Notes: generated from the letters alone by a model not told the origin. Counted from the stretch's first letter, positions 35,746 to 45,261 are shown. The stretch: DNA of 64,000 nt from Planctomycetota bacterium (GCA_023150475.1 JAKLKU010000010.1:62001-126000), one strand, 5' to 3'. Program-made: numbers and translations.

Positions 35746-37791
35746 CTACTCCGGCGTGCCGGCGGGCGTGGGCTCGTCGACGGAGTCGTCGTCGTGGCTC
35801 TCGAGCAGGCCGTACTTGTCGAGCTTGCGCTGCAGCGCGAAACGGCTGATGCCGAGCAACTGCGCCGCCTTCGACTTGTTGCCGTTCGCTTGTTTGATCG
35901 CGGCTTCGATCGAGCGGCGTTCGAGGTCGGCGACCGCTTCGCGGATGTTCGCCGTCGAGTCGAGCGCGAACGCGGCGTGCGGCGAGCCCGGGATCGGTCG
36001 GCGCTCGAGCACGGCGGCAGACAAGTGCTCGAGCCGCACTTCTTCGCCAGCGAGCACGACGAGCCGGCGCATCTCGTTCTCGAGCTCGCGCACGTTGCCC
36101 GGCCAATCGTAGGCCGAGAGCGACGCGATCACTTCGCGCGGCAGGACCGGCACCGGCCGGCTCGCGTCGCGCGCGGCGCGCGCCAACAGCGCTTCGGCGA
36201 GCAGCGGGATGTCCTCACGGCGTTCGCGCAACGCGGGCAAGCGCACGGCGAGCACGTTGACGCGGTAGAAGAGGTCCTCGCGGAACTTGCCTTCGCGCAC
36301 GAGCTGCTCGAGATCGCGATGGCTCGCGGCGATCACGCGCACGTCGACGTGGATGCGCTGATCCGAGCCGAGCATGCGGAACTCGCCTTCCTGCAGCACG
36401 CGCAGGAGCTTCTTCTGCATCTCGGGGCTCATGTCCCCGATCTCGTCGAGGAAGAGCGTGCCGCCGTCGGCTTGTTCGAGCAGGCCTTTCTTCGCGCGGT
36501 GCGCGCCGGTGAAGGCGCCGCGCGCGTGGCCGAAGAGCTCGCTTTCGAGCAACGTGTCGGGCAACGCCGCGCAGTTCTCGGTGACGAACGGCTTCTCCTT
36601 GCGGGCGCCGTTGTAGTGGATCGCGCGGGCGATCAGCTCCTTGCCGGTGCCGCTCTCGCCGTGGATCAGGACGGGCAACTCGCTCTCGATGATCTTGTCG
36701 AGCTGGTGGAAGACGCGGCGCATGCCTTCGGACGCGCCGACGATCTGGCCGTAGTCGTAGCGGCCGCGTTCGCGCGACAGCTCCGCGCGCACGACCGCGA
36801 GCTCGGTGTCGCGGTCGCGCACCTTGCGGCCGAGCTGTTCGTTCAAGAGCTCGATCTGGCGCGCGCTGACCGAGAGCTTGCTAGCGCGCTCGACGAGCTC
36901 GACCACCATACGCGCGTTGCGCAGCGCGATCGACGCGAGGTCGGCGAAGAGCCGCAGGAGCTCGAGGTCGTCCTCGCCGAACGCCGACTGCTGCAAGCGG
37001 TTGTCGACGTAGAGCACGCCTTCGACGCGACCGTCGATCGCGATCGGCGTGCACATCACCGAACGCAGTTTCAGGTCCTCGACGCTCGCCATGCCGGTGA
37101 AGCGGTCGTCGCGGCCCGCGTCGACCGAGATCAAGGGCTCGCTCGTCTCGACCACTTTGCGCGCGATGCCGAGCGAGAGGCGCGTCGCCGGCACCGGGAT
37201 GTCCTCGCGGTCGAAGCTGCGCGCGATGCGCACCTTCATCGTCGCGGTGTCGGGCTTGACCTTCGGATCGGTCGCCGCGACGGCGTCGGCGAGCAACAAG
37301 AAGCCGCGTTCCGCCCCGACCAACGCGATCGCACTGTCGACGATCGAACGCAGCAGGCGCTGCAAGTCGGTCTCGCGCACGAGCTCGCGCGCGACCCGCG
37401 CGAAGACCCGCAGGTTCTCGCGCTCGCGCTGCGCGTCGCCCGAGAGCGTCGCCATGCCGGTGCCTTCGCGGCTGAAGTCGAGCCGGTTGGTCTCGCCCGG
37501 CTCGGTGGTCTCCGCGAAGAAGACCTGCAGGTGCGCACGCCCGACCGCGAGGCGGTCGCCGTTCGCGAGCAGCTTGCGCTTCACCTTCTCGCCGTTCACC
37601 TGCGTGCCGTTCGACGACTCGAGGTCGAGGATCCAGGTGCCTTCCGGGCCCTGCTCGATGCGGCAGTGGTGGCGCGAGACCAGGTTCGACTGCAGGCGGA
37701 TTTCGTTGTCGACGGCGCGACCGACGCGGACGACAGGACGGTCGATGGTGAGCTCGGTGCGTGTGCCGTCCTCGACGACGATGACCTTCAT
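35746..37791 (-). CDS. sigma54-dependent activator with FHA and GAF domains
   Basis: 681 aa from the ATG at 37791. The FHA domain (about 1-92) keeps the phosphothreonine-binding residues (VGRAVDNEI, SRHHC, SSNGTQVNG). A GAF domain (about 125-295) follows, then a coiled-coil link and the AAA+ domain with Walker A GESGTGKE (378-385), the sigma54 contact loop GAFTGA (425-430), Walker B TLFLDE (445-450), and a Fis-type HTH at the end (KSKAAQLLGISRFALQRKL). This class reads phospho-signals through FHA, probably from Ser/Thr kinases. An inverted repeat lies 40 bases upstream. Confidence 0.92.
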   Translation of the reverse strand: MKVIVVEDGTRTELTIDRPVVRVGRAVDNEIRLQSNLVSRHHCRIEQGPEGTWILDLESSNGTQVNGEKVKRKLLANGDRLAVGRAHLQVFFAETTEPGETNRLDFSREGTGMATLSGDAQRERENLRVFARVARELVRETDLQRLLRSIVDSAIALVGAERGFLLLADAVAATDPKVKPDTATMKVRIARSFDREDIPVPATRLSLGIARKVVETSEPLISVDAGRDDRFTGMASVEDLKLRSVMCTPIAIDGRVEGVLYVDNRLQQSAFGEDDLELLRLFADLASIALRNARMVVELVERASKLSVSARQIELLNEQLGRKVRDRDTELAVVRAELSRERGRYDYGQIVGASEGMRRVFHQLDKIIESELPVLIHGESGTGKELIARAIHYNGARKEKPFVTENCAALPDTLLESELFGHARGAFTGAHRAKKGLLEQADGGTLFLDEIGDMSPEMQKKLLRVLQEGEFRMLGSDQRIHVDVRVIAASHRDLEQLVREGKFREDLFYRVNVLAVRLPALRERREDIPLLAEALLARAARDASRPVPVLPREVIASLSAYDWPGNVRELENEMRRLVVLAGEEVRLEHLSAAVLERRPIPGSPHAAFALDSTANIREAVADLERRSIEAAIKQANGNKSKAAQLLGISRFALQRKLDKYGLLESHDDDSVDEPTPAGTPE

Positions 37792-37831
37792 GGGTATACG
37801 GGGGCTTTCCAAGGGGTCTCGGGGCAGGTCT

Positions 37832-37853
37832 GGCGTGTGAAAACGCACACGCC
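37832..37853. promoter_or_regulatory. 8-bp inverted repeat before the FHA regulator
   Basis: GGCGTGTG, six bases, then the perfect complement CACACGCC. It sits about 40 bases before the start codon and could be an operator or a leader hairpin. No sigma54 -24/-12 pair was seen here. Confidence 0.4.
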
Positions 37854-37924
37854 ACCCTTCCTAGCGGCACCCCCGTTGTTCGGTTACCGCACAGCCCGCG
37901 CAAAGCCTCGACCTCGCCGCGACG

Positions 37925-38353
37925 ATGAGCTCCAAACCCTGGTACGCCAACGGCTTACGATTCGAGTGCACGCAATGCGGGCGCTGCTGCAAGAACCACG
38001 GCCGGTACACCTACGTCAACCTGAGCCCGCGCGACATGGAGCGCATCCCGAAGTTCCTCGGGCTCTCGCGCCGCGAGTTCCTCGACCGCTTCTGCCACAC
38101 CGCGCCGGGGTTCCACCCGTCGCTGCGCTTCGACGAGGAGGCCTGCCCGTTCCTCGAAGCGAACAACCGCTGCCGAATCTATCCCGTGCGGCCAATGCAG
38201 TGCGAGACGTGGCCCTTCTGGACCGAGAACCTGGTCGAAGAGGTTTGGAAGGGCGAAGTGAAGGAGTGTTGTCCTGGGCTCGACCACGGGCCGCTCTACG
38301 CGGAGGACGAGATCGAACGCCGCGCGCGAGCGACCGAGGACGACTTCGCGTGA
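37925..38353 (+). CDS. YkgJ-type Cys-cluster protein
   Basis: 142 aa. The cysteines fit the YkgJ/CxxCxxCC family: CTQCGRCC (15-22), then CPF, CRIYPVRPMQCETWPFW and a final CC. Such proteins probably carry a Zn or Fe-S cluster; the biochemical role is not settled. The next gene begins inside its stop (GTGA), so the two products are coupled and may act together. Confidence 0.85.
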   Translation: MSSKPWYANGLRFECTQCGRCCKNHGRYTYVNLSPRDMERIPKFLGLSRREFLDRFCHTAPGFHPSLRFDEEACPFLEANNRCRIYPVRPMQCETWPFWTENLVEEVWKGEVKECCPGLDHGPLYAEDEIERRARATEDDFA

Positions 38354-39579
38354 TCCCGGCGGCGCTGCGTCCGCTCGCTGCGTCGACCGCGATCGTCGGC
38401 GGCCGCCCGCTCGTGGCGCTCGTCGATCCGCTCGGGCTCGCCACCGGTGACGGCGCGTGGGTGCTGCGACTTGAGACCGACGAATTCGCCGTCGCGCGGC
38501 TCTTCGGCCGCGGGCGCTCGGTCGCCGAGCTCGTGCACCTCGCCGCCGAGCAAGGAGTCGCCTGCGACGCGGCGCGTGTCGAAGCCCTCGCGCTGCGGCT
38601 CGGCGCCGCGGGGCTGCTCGACGACGAACCGACGCGCGCGGCGCTCCAACGCGCGTGGGAGGCATTCGACGCGCTCCCCGCGCGAGCGCCACTCGGCGCG
38701 GGCCGCGACTATCCCGCCGACCCGTTCGAGCTCCGGCTCGCGATCGGCGGCATGGTCGCCGACGACTGGGACCTGCCGCCGCCCGACGCGTGCGTCGCCG
38801 CGTGGACCAGCGCCGCCAACCTCAAGCTCGCGCGCGCCTTGCACGCGCGAACCTGGGCGGCGTTGCGACACTTCACGCTCGACTTCGACCGCGTGTTGGT
38901 GCTCGCACCGCTCGCCGCGCCGCTCGCAACGTCGGTGAACGTGCTCACGAAGTCGCTCGCGACGCCGCTCGGCACGGTCGCGCTGGATCGCGAGCTCGCG
39001 ATGCTGTTCCCGACGCCGCAGGCACCCGAAGGCCTCGCCGCCGCCCGAGCGCTCGCGCTCGAGCGTCAAGCGTTGTTCCTGCGCGTGCTCTACCGCGACA
39101 AACCGGCGCTCTTCGCGCTCGTCCGCCGCACGGAGGACGCCAGCGAGACGAGCGACCTCGAGGCACGCCTCGCCGCGGCGCTGCGCCTGCCGCGCACGCT
39201 GGTGCTGGTCGCGGCAGACCTCGCGCACGCCGAGCTCGACTTGCCTTTGCCCGACGCGCCGACGCGCAGCGAACGGTCGCCCACCGCGCTGCGGGACACG
39301 CGCGACACGCACTGGATCGTGCGCCACGAGCTCGTCGACGCGGCGCGCGACGACGACGCAGGCGCCGTCGACGCCGCGACGCGCGTCGATCCGCTCGGGC
39401 TCGACGAACTCGCCGCTCGCGAGCCGGACGCTGCACGCGCCGCGACGCTTGCGCTGCTCGCGCGGTTCACGGCGGCTCTGGCGCTCGCGCGCCCCGACGT
39501 TCGCGGTTCGCTGCTCGGTTACGCACAGGCGAACGCGCGCGGCGCACTGCTCTCGGGCGCGAGCGTGCTCTTCCACTGA
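38350..39579 (+). CDS. degenerate Memo-like (AmmeMemoRadiSam B) protein with winged-helix N-terminus
   Basis: 409 aa from the GTG at 38350, overlapping the YkgJ-type stop by four bases. Residues about 1-110 resemble a PqqD-like winged helix (VDPLGLATGDGAWVLRL), followed by GRDYPADPFELR and later FDRVLVLAPLAAPL and ATPLGTVALDREL, which align in order with the Memo pattern (YPADPxxL, PxH, TPLGxVxxD). The Memo metal histidines (PHAGY, GPxH, EHSxE) are not conserved, so it is probably not a metal-dependent enzyme. The assignment rests on my reading of motif order. Confidence 0.6.
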   Translation: MIPAALRPLAASTAIVGGRPLVALVDPLGLATGDGAWVLRLETDEFAVARLFGRGRSVAELVHLAAEQGVACDAARVEALALRLGAAGLLDDEPTRAALQRAWEAFDALPARAPLGAGRDYPADPFELRLAIGGMVADDWDLPPPDACVAAWTSAANLKLARALHARTWAALRHFTLDFDRVLVLAPLAAPLATSVNVLTKSLATPLGTVALDRELAMLFPTPQAPEGLAAARALALERQALFLRVLYRDKPALFALVRRTEDASETSDLEARLAAALRLPRTLVLVAADLAHAELDLPLPDAPTRSERSPTALRDTRDTHWIVRHELVDAARDDDAGAVDAATRVDPLGLDELAAREPDAARAATLALLARFTAALALARPDVRGSLLGYAQANARGALLSGASVLFH

Positions 39580-39584
39580 CACGC

Positions 39585-39616
39585 GAGTCGCGTTCGCCAC
39601 GCGCACGCCGCGACTC
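39585..39616. terminator. possible bidirectional hairpin between convergent genes
   Basis: GAGTCGCG (39585-39592) pairs with CGCGACTC (39609-39616) around a 16-base loop. It lies between the Memo-like gene and the enoyl-CoA hydratase. No T run. Confidence 0.35.
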
Positions 39617-39654
39617 CGGCGCCTTGCGCGATCGGTGACGCGGATGCGGCGCGC

Positions 39655-40476
39655 TCAGCGGCCTTGGTAACGCGGCTTGCGCTTCTCCGCGAACGCGGCG
39701 AGCGCTTCGAGCCGGTCCTGCGTCGGGAGCACGAGCTCATAGCACCGCGCTTCGGTCTCGAGGCCTCGTGCGAGCGGTTCCTCGCAGCCAGCGTCGATCG
39801 CGCGCTTCGCCGCGCGCACCGCGACCGGCCCGTTCGCGGCGATCGCCCGCGCGACTTCGAGCGCGCGTTCGAGCAGCTTGCCCGCCGGCGCGACTTCGTT
39901 GACGAGTCCGAGCGCCTCGGCCCGCGCGGCGCCGATCTTCTTCGCGGTCAGGATCAGCTCCTTCGCGCGCGCCTTGCCGATCAGGCGCGGCAAGCGCTGC
40001 GTGCCGCCGGCGCCCGGAATGATCGCGAGCGACGTCTCGGTGAGCCCGAGCTCCGCGTGCGGCGCGGCGATGCGCAAGTCGCAGGCGAGCAAGAGCTCGG
40101 TGCCGCCGCCGAACGCGACGCCGTTGATCGCGCCGATCGTCGGCTGCGGCAACGCTTCGAAGTCGTCCATCGTGCGGCGGATGTTCTTGACGAAGAGCGG
40201 CACGCGGTCGAGCGGCATCTCGCGCCGTTCCTTCAGGTCCGCGCCGGCGCAGAACGCCTTCTCGCCCGCACCGGTGATCACGATCGCGCGCAACGAGAGA
40301 TCCTGCGCGAGCTCGTAGCACAGCGTGCGCAGCCGCTTGAGCGTCGGGAACGAGAGGCAGTTCAGCACTTCGGGACGCTCGAGAGTGAGCACCATCACGT
40401 CGCCGTCGCGCTCGGCGCGCACGAGCTCGGGACGATCGGGAACGTCGGCGGGAAAGTCGGAACGCGGGTCTTGCAT
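39655..40476 (-). CDS. enoyl-CoA hydratase/isomerase family protein
   Basis: 273 aa. The crotonase fold is clear: oxyanion-hole segments AFCAGADLKER (75-84) and FGGGTELLLACD, and both hydratase glutamates E127 and E147 (LTE before IIPGAGGTQRLPR). It is closest in style to the AUH/methylglutaconyl-CoA hydratase or FadB1-like group; the substrate is not readable. It seems leaderless: TAGAGT ends nine bases before the ATG. Confidence 0.92.
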   Translation of the reverse strand: MQDPRSDFPADVPDRPELVRAERDGDVMVLTLERPEVLNCLSFPTLKRLRTLCYELAQDLSLRAIVITGAGEKAFCAGADLKERREMPLDRVPLFVKNIRRTMDDFEALPQPTIGAINGVAFGGGTELLLACDLRIAAPHAELGLTETSLAIIPGAGGTQRLPRLIGKARAKELILTAKKIGAARAEALGLVNEVAPAGKLLERALEVARAIAANGPVAVRAAKRAIDAGCEEPLARGLETEARCYELVLPTQDRLEALAAFAEKRKPRYQGR

Positions 40477-40485
40477 GGGGCGAGG

Positions 40486-40514
40486 ACTCTAGCGGCCGAG
40501 CCCCAGCGCGTCAG
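40486..40514 (-). promoter_or_regulatory. promoter of the enoyl-CoA hydratase, probable leaderless transcript
   Basis: On the minus strand CTGACG (40514-40509), 17 bases, TAGAGT (40491-40486), then nine bases to the ATG at 40476. Good geometry for sigma70. Confidence 0.55.
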
Positions 40515-40560
40515 CGCGGTCCAGGCGCGAGTGAGCCGACGCGGCCCGAGACGCGGCGAG

Positions 40561-42297
40561 TCACCGCGCTTCGAGCACCAGCTCGTCGAAGCTCTCGACC
40601 GAGCCCCACTCCGACGGCGACACGATCCGCGGCGTCGCGGCGGTCGAACGGACGGCGAATTGCGTCGGCGCGCGCCACTCGACGACGCCGACGACGAGCG
40701 CGCAGGCTGCCGCCGCGGCGAGCACGGCGGCCGCGAGACGGTTCACGCGCCGCTCCGGCCCGACGTGACGCGCGAGTTCGTCGAACGCGAACGCCCCGAG
40801 GCACGCGAAGACGAACCCAATCGACGCCGCTTGGCGCGCGTAGCCGTAGAAGGCGAGCGTCACGACGAGCTTGTAGACGAGCACGAGCAGCACGAGCCCC
40901 CCGAGCTTGCGCCGCCACGCGACGACGAGTCCGAGGCCGAAGAGCGCCGCGAAGCCGAGCTTCGCCGCGAGCGCAGCACTCGGCACCGTCAAATCGACCG
41001 GCCGGCGCACGCCACTTGCGCCGTACGGGAAGTCGCGCGCGCCGAAACCGAGCGTCGCGCCGTCGCCGAAACGCGCGAGCTTCGCGCCGAGCAGCCGAGC
41101 CGTGCGCGCGGGATCCTCGGCGAGCCAGCCGACGCCGAGCGCGTAGCCGTGGTTCAGGAGGCGCAGGTGGCTCGGCCGCGCGAACGAGAACTCGGGCTCG
41201 CCGCCTCGGTCTCGTCCGTCGGCGAGCGCGGCGCGCGAGAAGCCGCCGTCCGCGTCGGGATGGTTCGCGAGCGCGAAGTCGAGCGGCCCCTTCCACGTGA
41301 CGAGCGTCCACCCGGCGAGCGGCTCAGGCGTCGCCCCCCACTCCGCGAAGAAACGCTCGACGTCGTCGCGCTCGATGCGCGGATCACCGGCGGCGCGCCG
41401 AAGGTCGGTCAGGTAGCGCGCGTTCGGCTCGCGGGCGAACGCGGGCAAGCCGTCGATGGCCGCTCGCGCGTCGGCGCTCCAGGGCGGCACGAGCGAGTCC
41501 CACGCGATCGGCGCAGCGTGGTGGTTGAAGTCCGCTGTGGCGAGGTGGGCACGCACGCTCCAGGGCGCGCACACGGCGAAGAACGCAAGCACGCCGACCG
41601 CGAGCCGCGCGACGAGAGCACGGGGTGCTCCGCGGTCCGCGCCCCGCGCGTCGCTCGTCCCGGGCTCGTGCTGCGCGACGGTCGCGCGGCTCGCGCGCCA
41701 CACGATCCAGACGACCGACGACACGGCGAAGAGCAGATGCTCGGCACGCAAGAGCGTCGCCGCGGCGTGCACGAGGCCGAGCGCGGCGGCCAGCGCGAAC
41801 GTGGGCCGCTCGACGAAACGCAGGCTCGCGGCGAGCGATGCGACGAGGCACAGCGCGTACGGCGTCTCGTTGTTCAGCGACGTCGCGAGCTGCAAGTCGC
41901 CGTAGGAACACGAGAGCCACGTCGCCGCGAACGCCGCGACGCGCCCGCCGATTGTTCGCGCGAGGAAGAGAAACGTGAGGGCGACCGTTGCCGCCGAAAG
42001 CGCGCACCACACGAGCTTCACGCTCTCGAACGACGCACCGTGGACGAGCGCGAGCACGTACGCGACGCCTGGCGCGCGCAGCGGCAGGTCGAACTCGAAT
42101 GGCTCGCCGCGCGCGAGCGCGCTCGCCCAACGCGCCCACGTCGGCGCGTCGCCCTCGTAGTGCATCGAGTGCGGCCACGCCGCGTCGCTCGACGCGACGA
42201 GGAAGAGCGCGCGCAGCACGAACGCGAGCACGAAGAAGCCGAGTGCGCCGCGCGAGGCGCGTTGCACCGGCGCTCCGGTTCCGGCGGCGATCGTCAC
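40561..42297 (-). CDS. integral membrane glycosyltransferase (GT-C/ArnT-like)
   Basis: 578 aa from a GTG at 42297 that overlaps the stop of the GT9 gene by four bases (GTGA). The protein has about ten membrane helices, an acidic early loop (MHYEGDAPTW) and a later periplasmic stretch (about 240-390), the layout of polyprenyl-phosphate-sugar-dependent GT-C transferases that decorate LPS or glycoproteins. No single catalytic motif is decisive, so the substrate is unknown. It ends the LPS core operon and is followed by the enoyl-CoA hydratase, which is on the same strand after its own promoter. Confidence 0.7.
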   Translation of the reverse strand: MTIAAGTGAPVQRASRGALGFFVLAFVLRALFLVASSDAAWPHSMHYEGDAPTWARWASALARGEPFEFDLPLRAPGVAYVLALVHGASFESVKLVWCALSAATVALTFLFLARTIGGRVAAFAATWLSCSYGDLQLATSLNNETPYALCLVASLAASLRFVERPTFALAAALGLVHAAATLLRAEHLLFAVSSVVWIVWRASRATVAQHEPGTSDARGADRGAPRALVARLAVGVLAFFAVCAPWSVRAHLATADFNHHAAPIAWDSLVPPWSADARAAIDGLPAFAREPNARYLTDLRRAAGDPRIERDDVERFFAEWGATPEPLAGWTLVTWKGPLDFALANHPDADGGFSRAALADGRDRGGEPEFSFARPSHLRLLNHGYALGVGWLAEDPARTARLLGAKLARFGDGATLGFGARDFPYGASGVRRPVDLTVPSAALAAKLGFAALFGLGLVVAWRRKLGGLVLLVLVYKLVVTLAFYGYARQAASIGFVFACLGAFAFDELARHVGPERRVNRLAAAVLAAAAACALVVGVVEWRAPTQFAVRSTAATPRIVSPSEWGSVESFDELVLEAR

Positions 42298-43349
42298 GGC
42301 CCCTCGGCGCCGCGAAGCAAGCGCTCGGCGGCCTCGGCGAAACGCTCGGGCGCGACTTCGCGCATGCAGCGGTGGCGTTCGCCGCCGACGAGCTCGCAGA
42401 GTTCGCGGTGACACGGCCCGCACGGCACGCGCACGCGCACGAGCTCGGTGCGCTCCTGGTGCGCATGCGTGTGCCGCGGATCGGTGGGCCCGCACACGAC
42501 GGCGACGCGCGCGCCGACCGCTTGCGCCACGTGGCGCGGTCCGTTGTCGGCGGTCAGCACGAGTTCCGAGAGCGCGCAGAGCGCCGCGAGTTCGCCGAGG
42601 CTCGGCGCGGGCCGCGAGAGCGACACCAGCGGCCGGGGCGCGAGCGCGCGCTCGACTTCCGTGCACGCGGCGTCCTCGCCGGGTCCACAGACGAGCACCG
42701 GCGCGAGTCCATGGCGCTCGAAGACGAGCTCGATCGTCCGTGCGAAGAGCTCCGGCGGATACGCCTTCGCCGACTCGGCGCGCGCGCCGACGTTGGCGAG
42801 CACGAAGCGCGCGTTCGGCGCGAGTCCGAGCGCGAGCAATCGTGCGCGAGCCCGTTCGACGAGCGCCGCGGACACTTCGAGCCGCGGACGCGGATCGCGG
42901 ACGAACACGCCCAGCCGCGCGGCGAGTTCGCTCGCCGTGACCGAGACCGGCCGCGGCAACCAGCGCGGAAAACGTCCGGCGACGCCGACGTGCAGCGGCA
43001 CGTCGCCGAGCTCGCGCGCCGGAGCCACGGCTTCGGTGAGCAGCAACATGCGCCCGTCGCGCGCTTGGCCGATGCGCCGCGGGATGCGCGCGCGAAATGC
43101 GGCGAGCGCGCTGCGGAAGGAGCCCGTGAAGAGCAACGCGACGTCGTGGCCGAGCCATGCGGGCCCGGGCTCGCCGTCTTCGGCGGCGACGCACGTCGCG
43201 GCGCCTGCTGGCAGGAGCTCGAAGAACCGCCGCGGCGCGACCAACGTGATCCGCTCGCCGAAACGAGCGACCAGCGCGCGCACCGTGGGCTCGCACGCGA
43301 CGAAGTCGCCGAGCCACGAAGGCAAACGGACCAGCACACGCTCGCTCAC
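42294..43349 (-). CDS. glycosyltransferase family 9 (heptosyltransferase-like) 1
   Basis: 351 aa from a GTG at 43349 that overlaps the preceding stop (GTGA). The N-terminus VLVRLPSWLGDFVACEPTVRAL is the GT9 start, and LANVGARAESAKAYPPELF and LTADNGPRHVAQAVG are the nucleotide-sugar-binding and acceptor segments of heptosyltransferase II-type enzymes. A C-terminal Cys cluster (PCGPCHRELCELVGGERHRCM) is a known extra in some GT9 proteins. It probably adds a heptose to the LPS core. Confidence 0.88.
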   Translation of the reverse strand: MSERVLVRLPSWLGDFVACEPTVRALVARFGERITLVAPRRFFELLPAGAATCVAAEDGEPGPAWLGHDVALLFTGSFRSALAAFRARIPRRIGQARDGRMLLLTEAVAPARELGDVPLHVGVAGRFPRWLPRPVSVTASELAARLGVFVRDPRPRLEVSAALVERARARLLALGLAPNARFVLANVGARAESAKAYPPELFARTIELVFERHGLAPVLVCGPGEDAACTEVERALAPRPLVSLSRPAPSLGELAALCALSELVLTADNGPRHVAQAVGARVAVVCGPTDPRHTHAHQERTELVRVRVPCGPCHRELCELVGGERHRCMREVAPERFAEAAERLLRGAEGP

Positions 43350-44425
43350 GTGATCGCCTCGCGCGCGCGGTCCGCCGCGAACGGCGCGCCCCGACCGCTC
43401 GACGCCGAGGACTCGTCGAGCAAGCGCTCCGCCGCGCGCGCCACGCGTTCGACCGAGAGGTCGGTCATGCAACGATGGTGGCCGAGCGGACAGACGCGTT
43501 CGATGCAGGGCGAGCATTCGAGGCCTTCGATCCGCACGATCGTCGCGCGTTCGAGCGAGGTCGCCGTCAGCTCGGGGAAGTTCGGCCCCATCACGCACAC
43601 GCACGGCACGTCGAACGCCGCGGCGTACCAGCGCGGGCCGGAATCGCCGACCAGCATCAGCGCCGCGTTGGCGACGAGCGCGCGCAACGTGCCGAGGTCG
43701 CGCGGCACGCTCGCGAGCGATACGGCGCCCGACCGCGTCGCGCGCGCGACGGCGTCCATCAGCGGTTCTTCGCCCGGTCCGCCGCTGATCACCGCGCGCA
43801 GACCGCGCCGCGCGTGGAGCTGGTCGAGCGCGGCGGCGAAGCGTTCGACCGGCCAGAGCTTCGCGGCGCCGAACGCGGCGCCGGGCGAGCAGACGACGTA
43901 GGCAGCGTCGTGCGCGAGGCCGAGGCGCGCGAGCTCTTCCCGCGAGGCCGCCCGCTCCGCGGCGCTCGCGGCGAGCCGCGGCTCGAGACCATCGGGCAGG
44001 ATGCCGAGGAGTCCGGCGACGTCCGCGAGCAAGTGCGCGGTCGGGATCGGCACGCGCCGGCCGTCCTGGGTCGTCGGCACGACGGCGTGCGAGAGCAGCC
44101 AGCGCCGAGCCGAGAGTCCGGCGCCGGCGCGCACCGGGACGCCGGCTCGCGCGGCTCGCCACGCGGCGCCGAACGAATTCGAGAGCAGGAGCACCGCGTC
44201 GAGCCGCTCGCGGCGCAACGCGTCGACTTCGTGCGCGCTCGACTCGAGCGCGACGACGGCGTCGTCGGGCACGAGCCCCCCGAGCACCTTCGCGAGCGGC
44301 TTCTTCACGAACACGCGCACGCGCTCGAAGCGCGGATCGGCGAGCGCCGCCGTGATCACCGGAGTCGCCATCACGAGGTCGCCGACCCAGTTCGGCGCGC
44401 GCAGACCGAGCGTCGCGATCCTCAT
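43346..44425 (-). CDS. glycosyltransferase family 9 (heptosyltransferase-like) 2
   Basis: 359 aa. ATG at 44425 overlaps the waaP-like stop by four bases and has GGGAGG nine bases upstream. The APNWVGDLVMATPVI start, CSPGAAFGAAKLWPVERF and VGDSGPRWYAAAFDVP segments and a C-terminal Cys motif (CSPCIERVCPLGHHRCM) match GT9 LPS heptosyltransferases. It forms a pair with the next gene, probably adding successive heptoses. Confidence 0.88.
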   Translation of the reverse strand: MRIATLGLRAPNWVGDLVMATPVITAALADPRFERVRVFVKKPLAKVLGGLVPDDAVVALESSAHEVDALRRERLDAVLLLSNSFGAAWRAARAGVPVRAGAGLSARRWLLSHAVVPTTQDGRRVPIPTAHLLADVAGLLGILPDGLEPRLAASAAERAASREELARLGLAHDAAYVVCSPGAAFGAAKLWPVERFAAALDQLHARRGLRAVISGGPGEEPLMDAVARATRSGAVSLASVPRDLGTLRALVANAALMLVGDSGPRWYAAAFDVPCVCVMGPNFPELTATSLERATIVRIEGLECSPCIERVCPLGHHRCMTDLSVERVARAAERLLDESSASSGRGAPFAADRAREAIT

Positions 44426-45261
44426 GCTCGCGACCTCCCGCCGCCCGCCGGGTCGACGAACTTCGGCGCGTGAGCCGCGAGCCGCGCGCGCTTCGCGTCG
44501 ACCCAACGCGTGAGGTCCGCAAGCTCGGGCCCCGCGCCGCGCCGCTCGCGATAGCGCGCGAGGAACTCGAGCCACGCGTCGCCGCCCAGGTTCGCCGGCC
44601 ACGAATGCGCGAGCGCGGCGAGGTCCTTGACGAACCAACGTTCGCGCGGCGCCGTTTCGCGCCGGGCACGGCCACAGTCGAGCAACACGAGCTCGCCGCT
44701 CGCCCGCCGCAACACGACGTGCTGCAGGTAGAGGTCGCGGTGGTAGAACCCGGCGACGTGCAGTCGCGCGACGAGCTGAGCGAGTTCGGTGAGCCGTTCG
44801 ACGTGGCGCGCGGACTCTGCGGCGAGCGCACTCGCGAGATCGGTCTCGTGCTCGACGCGCTCCATCACCAGCACCGAGGCGCGCCCGGACTCGAGCAGCG
44901 CGTGAGGCCGCGGCGCCGGAAAACCTGCGGCGACGAGCTCCGCCAGATTGTCCGCCTCGATGCGGCCAGCCGAACGCACCGAGAGCCGGTGCAGCCGCTC
45001 GTGCCACCACTCGCGGCGGTCGAGCCCGACTTGGCGCTTGACCACCGCCGAACCGCCCGGGCCGTCGAAGACGAACGTCTCGCGGCCCGGCACCCGGCGC
45101 AGGAAGGCCTCCGGCCGATGCTCGAACAAGGCGGCGAGCGCCGCGGCGCCACCGAGCCCCTGGATCGCGCTCGGGTCGTACGCCGTCGTCCGGACCGGGC
45201 CCGTGCGGCCGGGCGGCGGGGCGTCCGTGGCCTGCGGCAAAGGGCGTTCGAGTCGGTCCAC
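44422..45261 (-). CDS. waaP: LPS core heptose kinase (WaaP/RfaP-like)
   Basis: 279 aa from a GTG at 45261. The kinase signature is present with ATP lysine K75, the catalytic HRDLYLQH (174-181) and LDCGRAR (D195 as the DFG-aspartate). WaaP phosphorylates the heptose of the LPS inner core. The start is uncertain: no ATG is near, and GTG at 45261 has GGTGGG nine bases upstream. It is divergent from gdhA and leads the four-gene LPS core operon. Confidence 0.8.
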   Translation of the reverse strand: MDRLERPLPQATDAPPPGRTGPVRTTAYDPSAIQGLGGAAALAALFEHRPEAFLRRVPGRETFVFDGPGGSAVVKRQVGLDRREWWHERLHRLSVRSAGRIEADNLAELVAAGFPAPRPHALLESGRASVLVMERVEHETDLASALAAESARHVERLTELAQLVARLHVAGFYHRDLYLQHVVLRRASGELVLLDCGRARRETAPRERWFVKDLAALAHSWPANLGGDAWLEFLARYRERRGAGPELADLTRWVDAKRARLAAHAPKFVDPAGGGRSRA

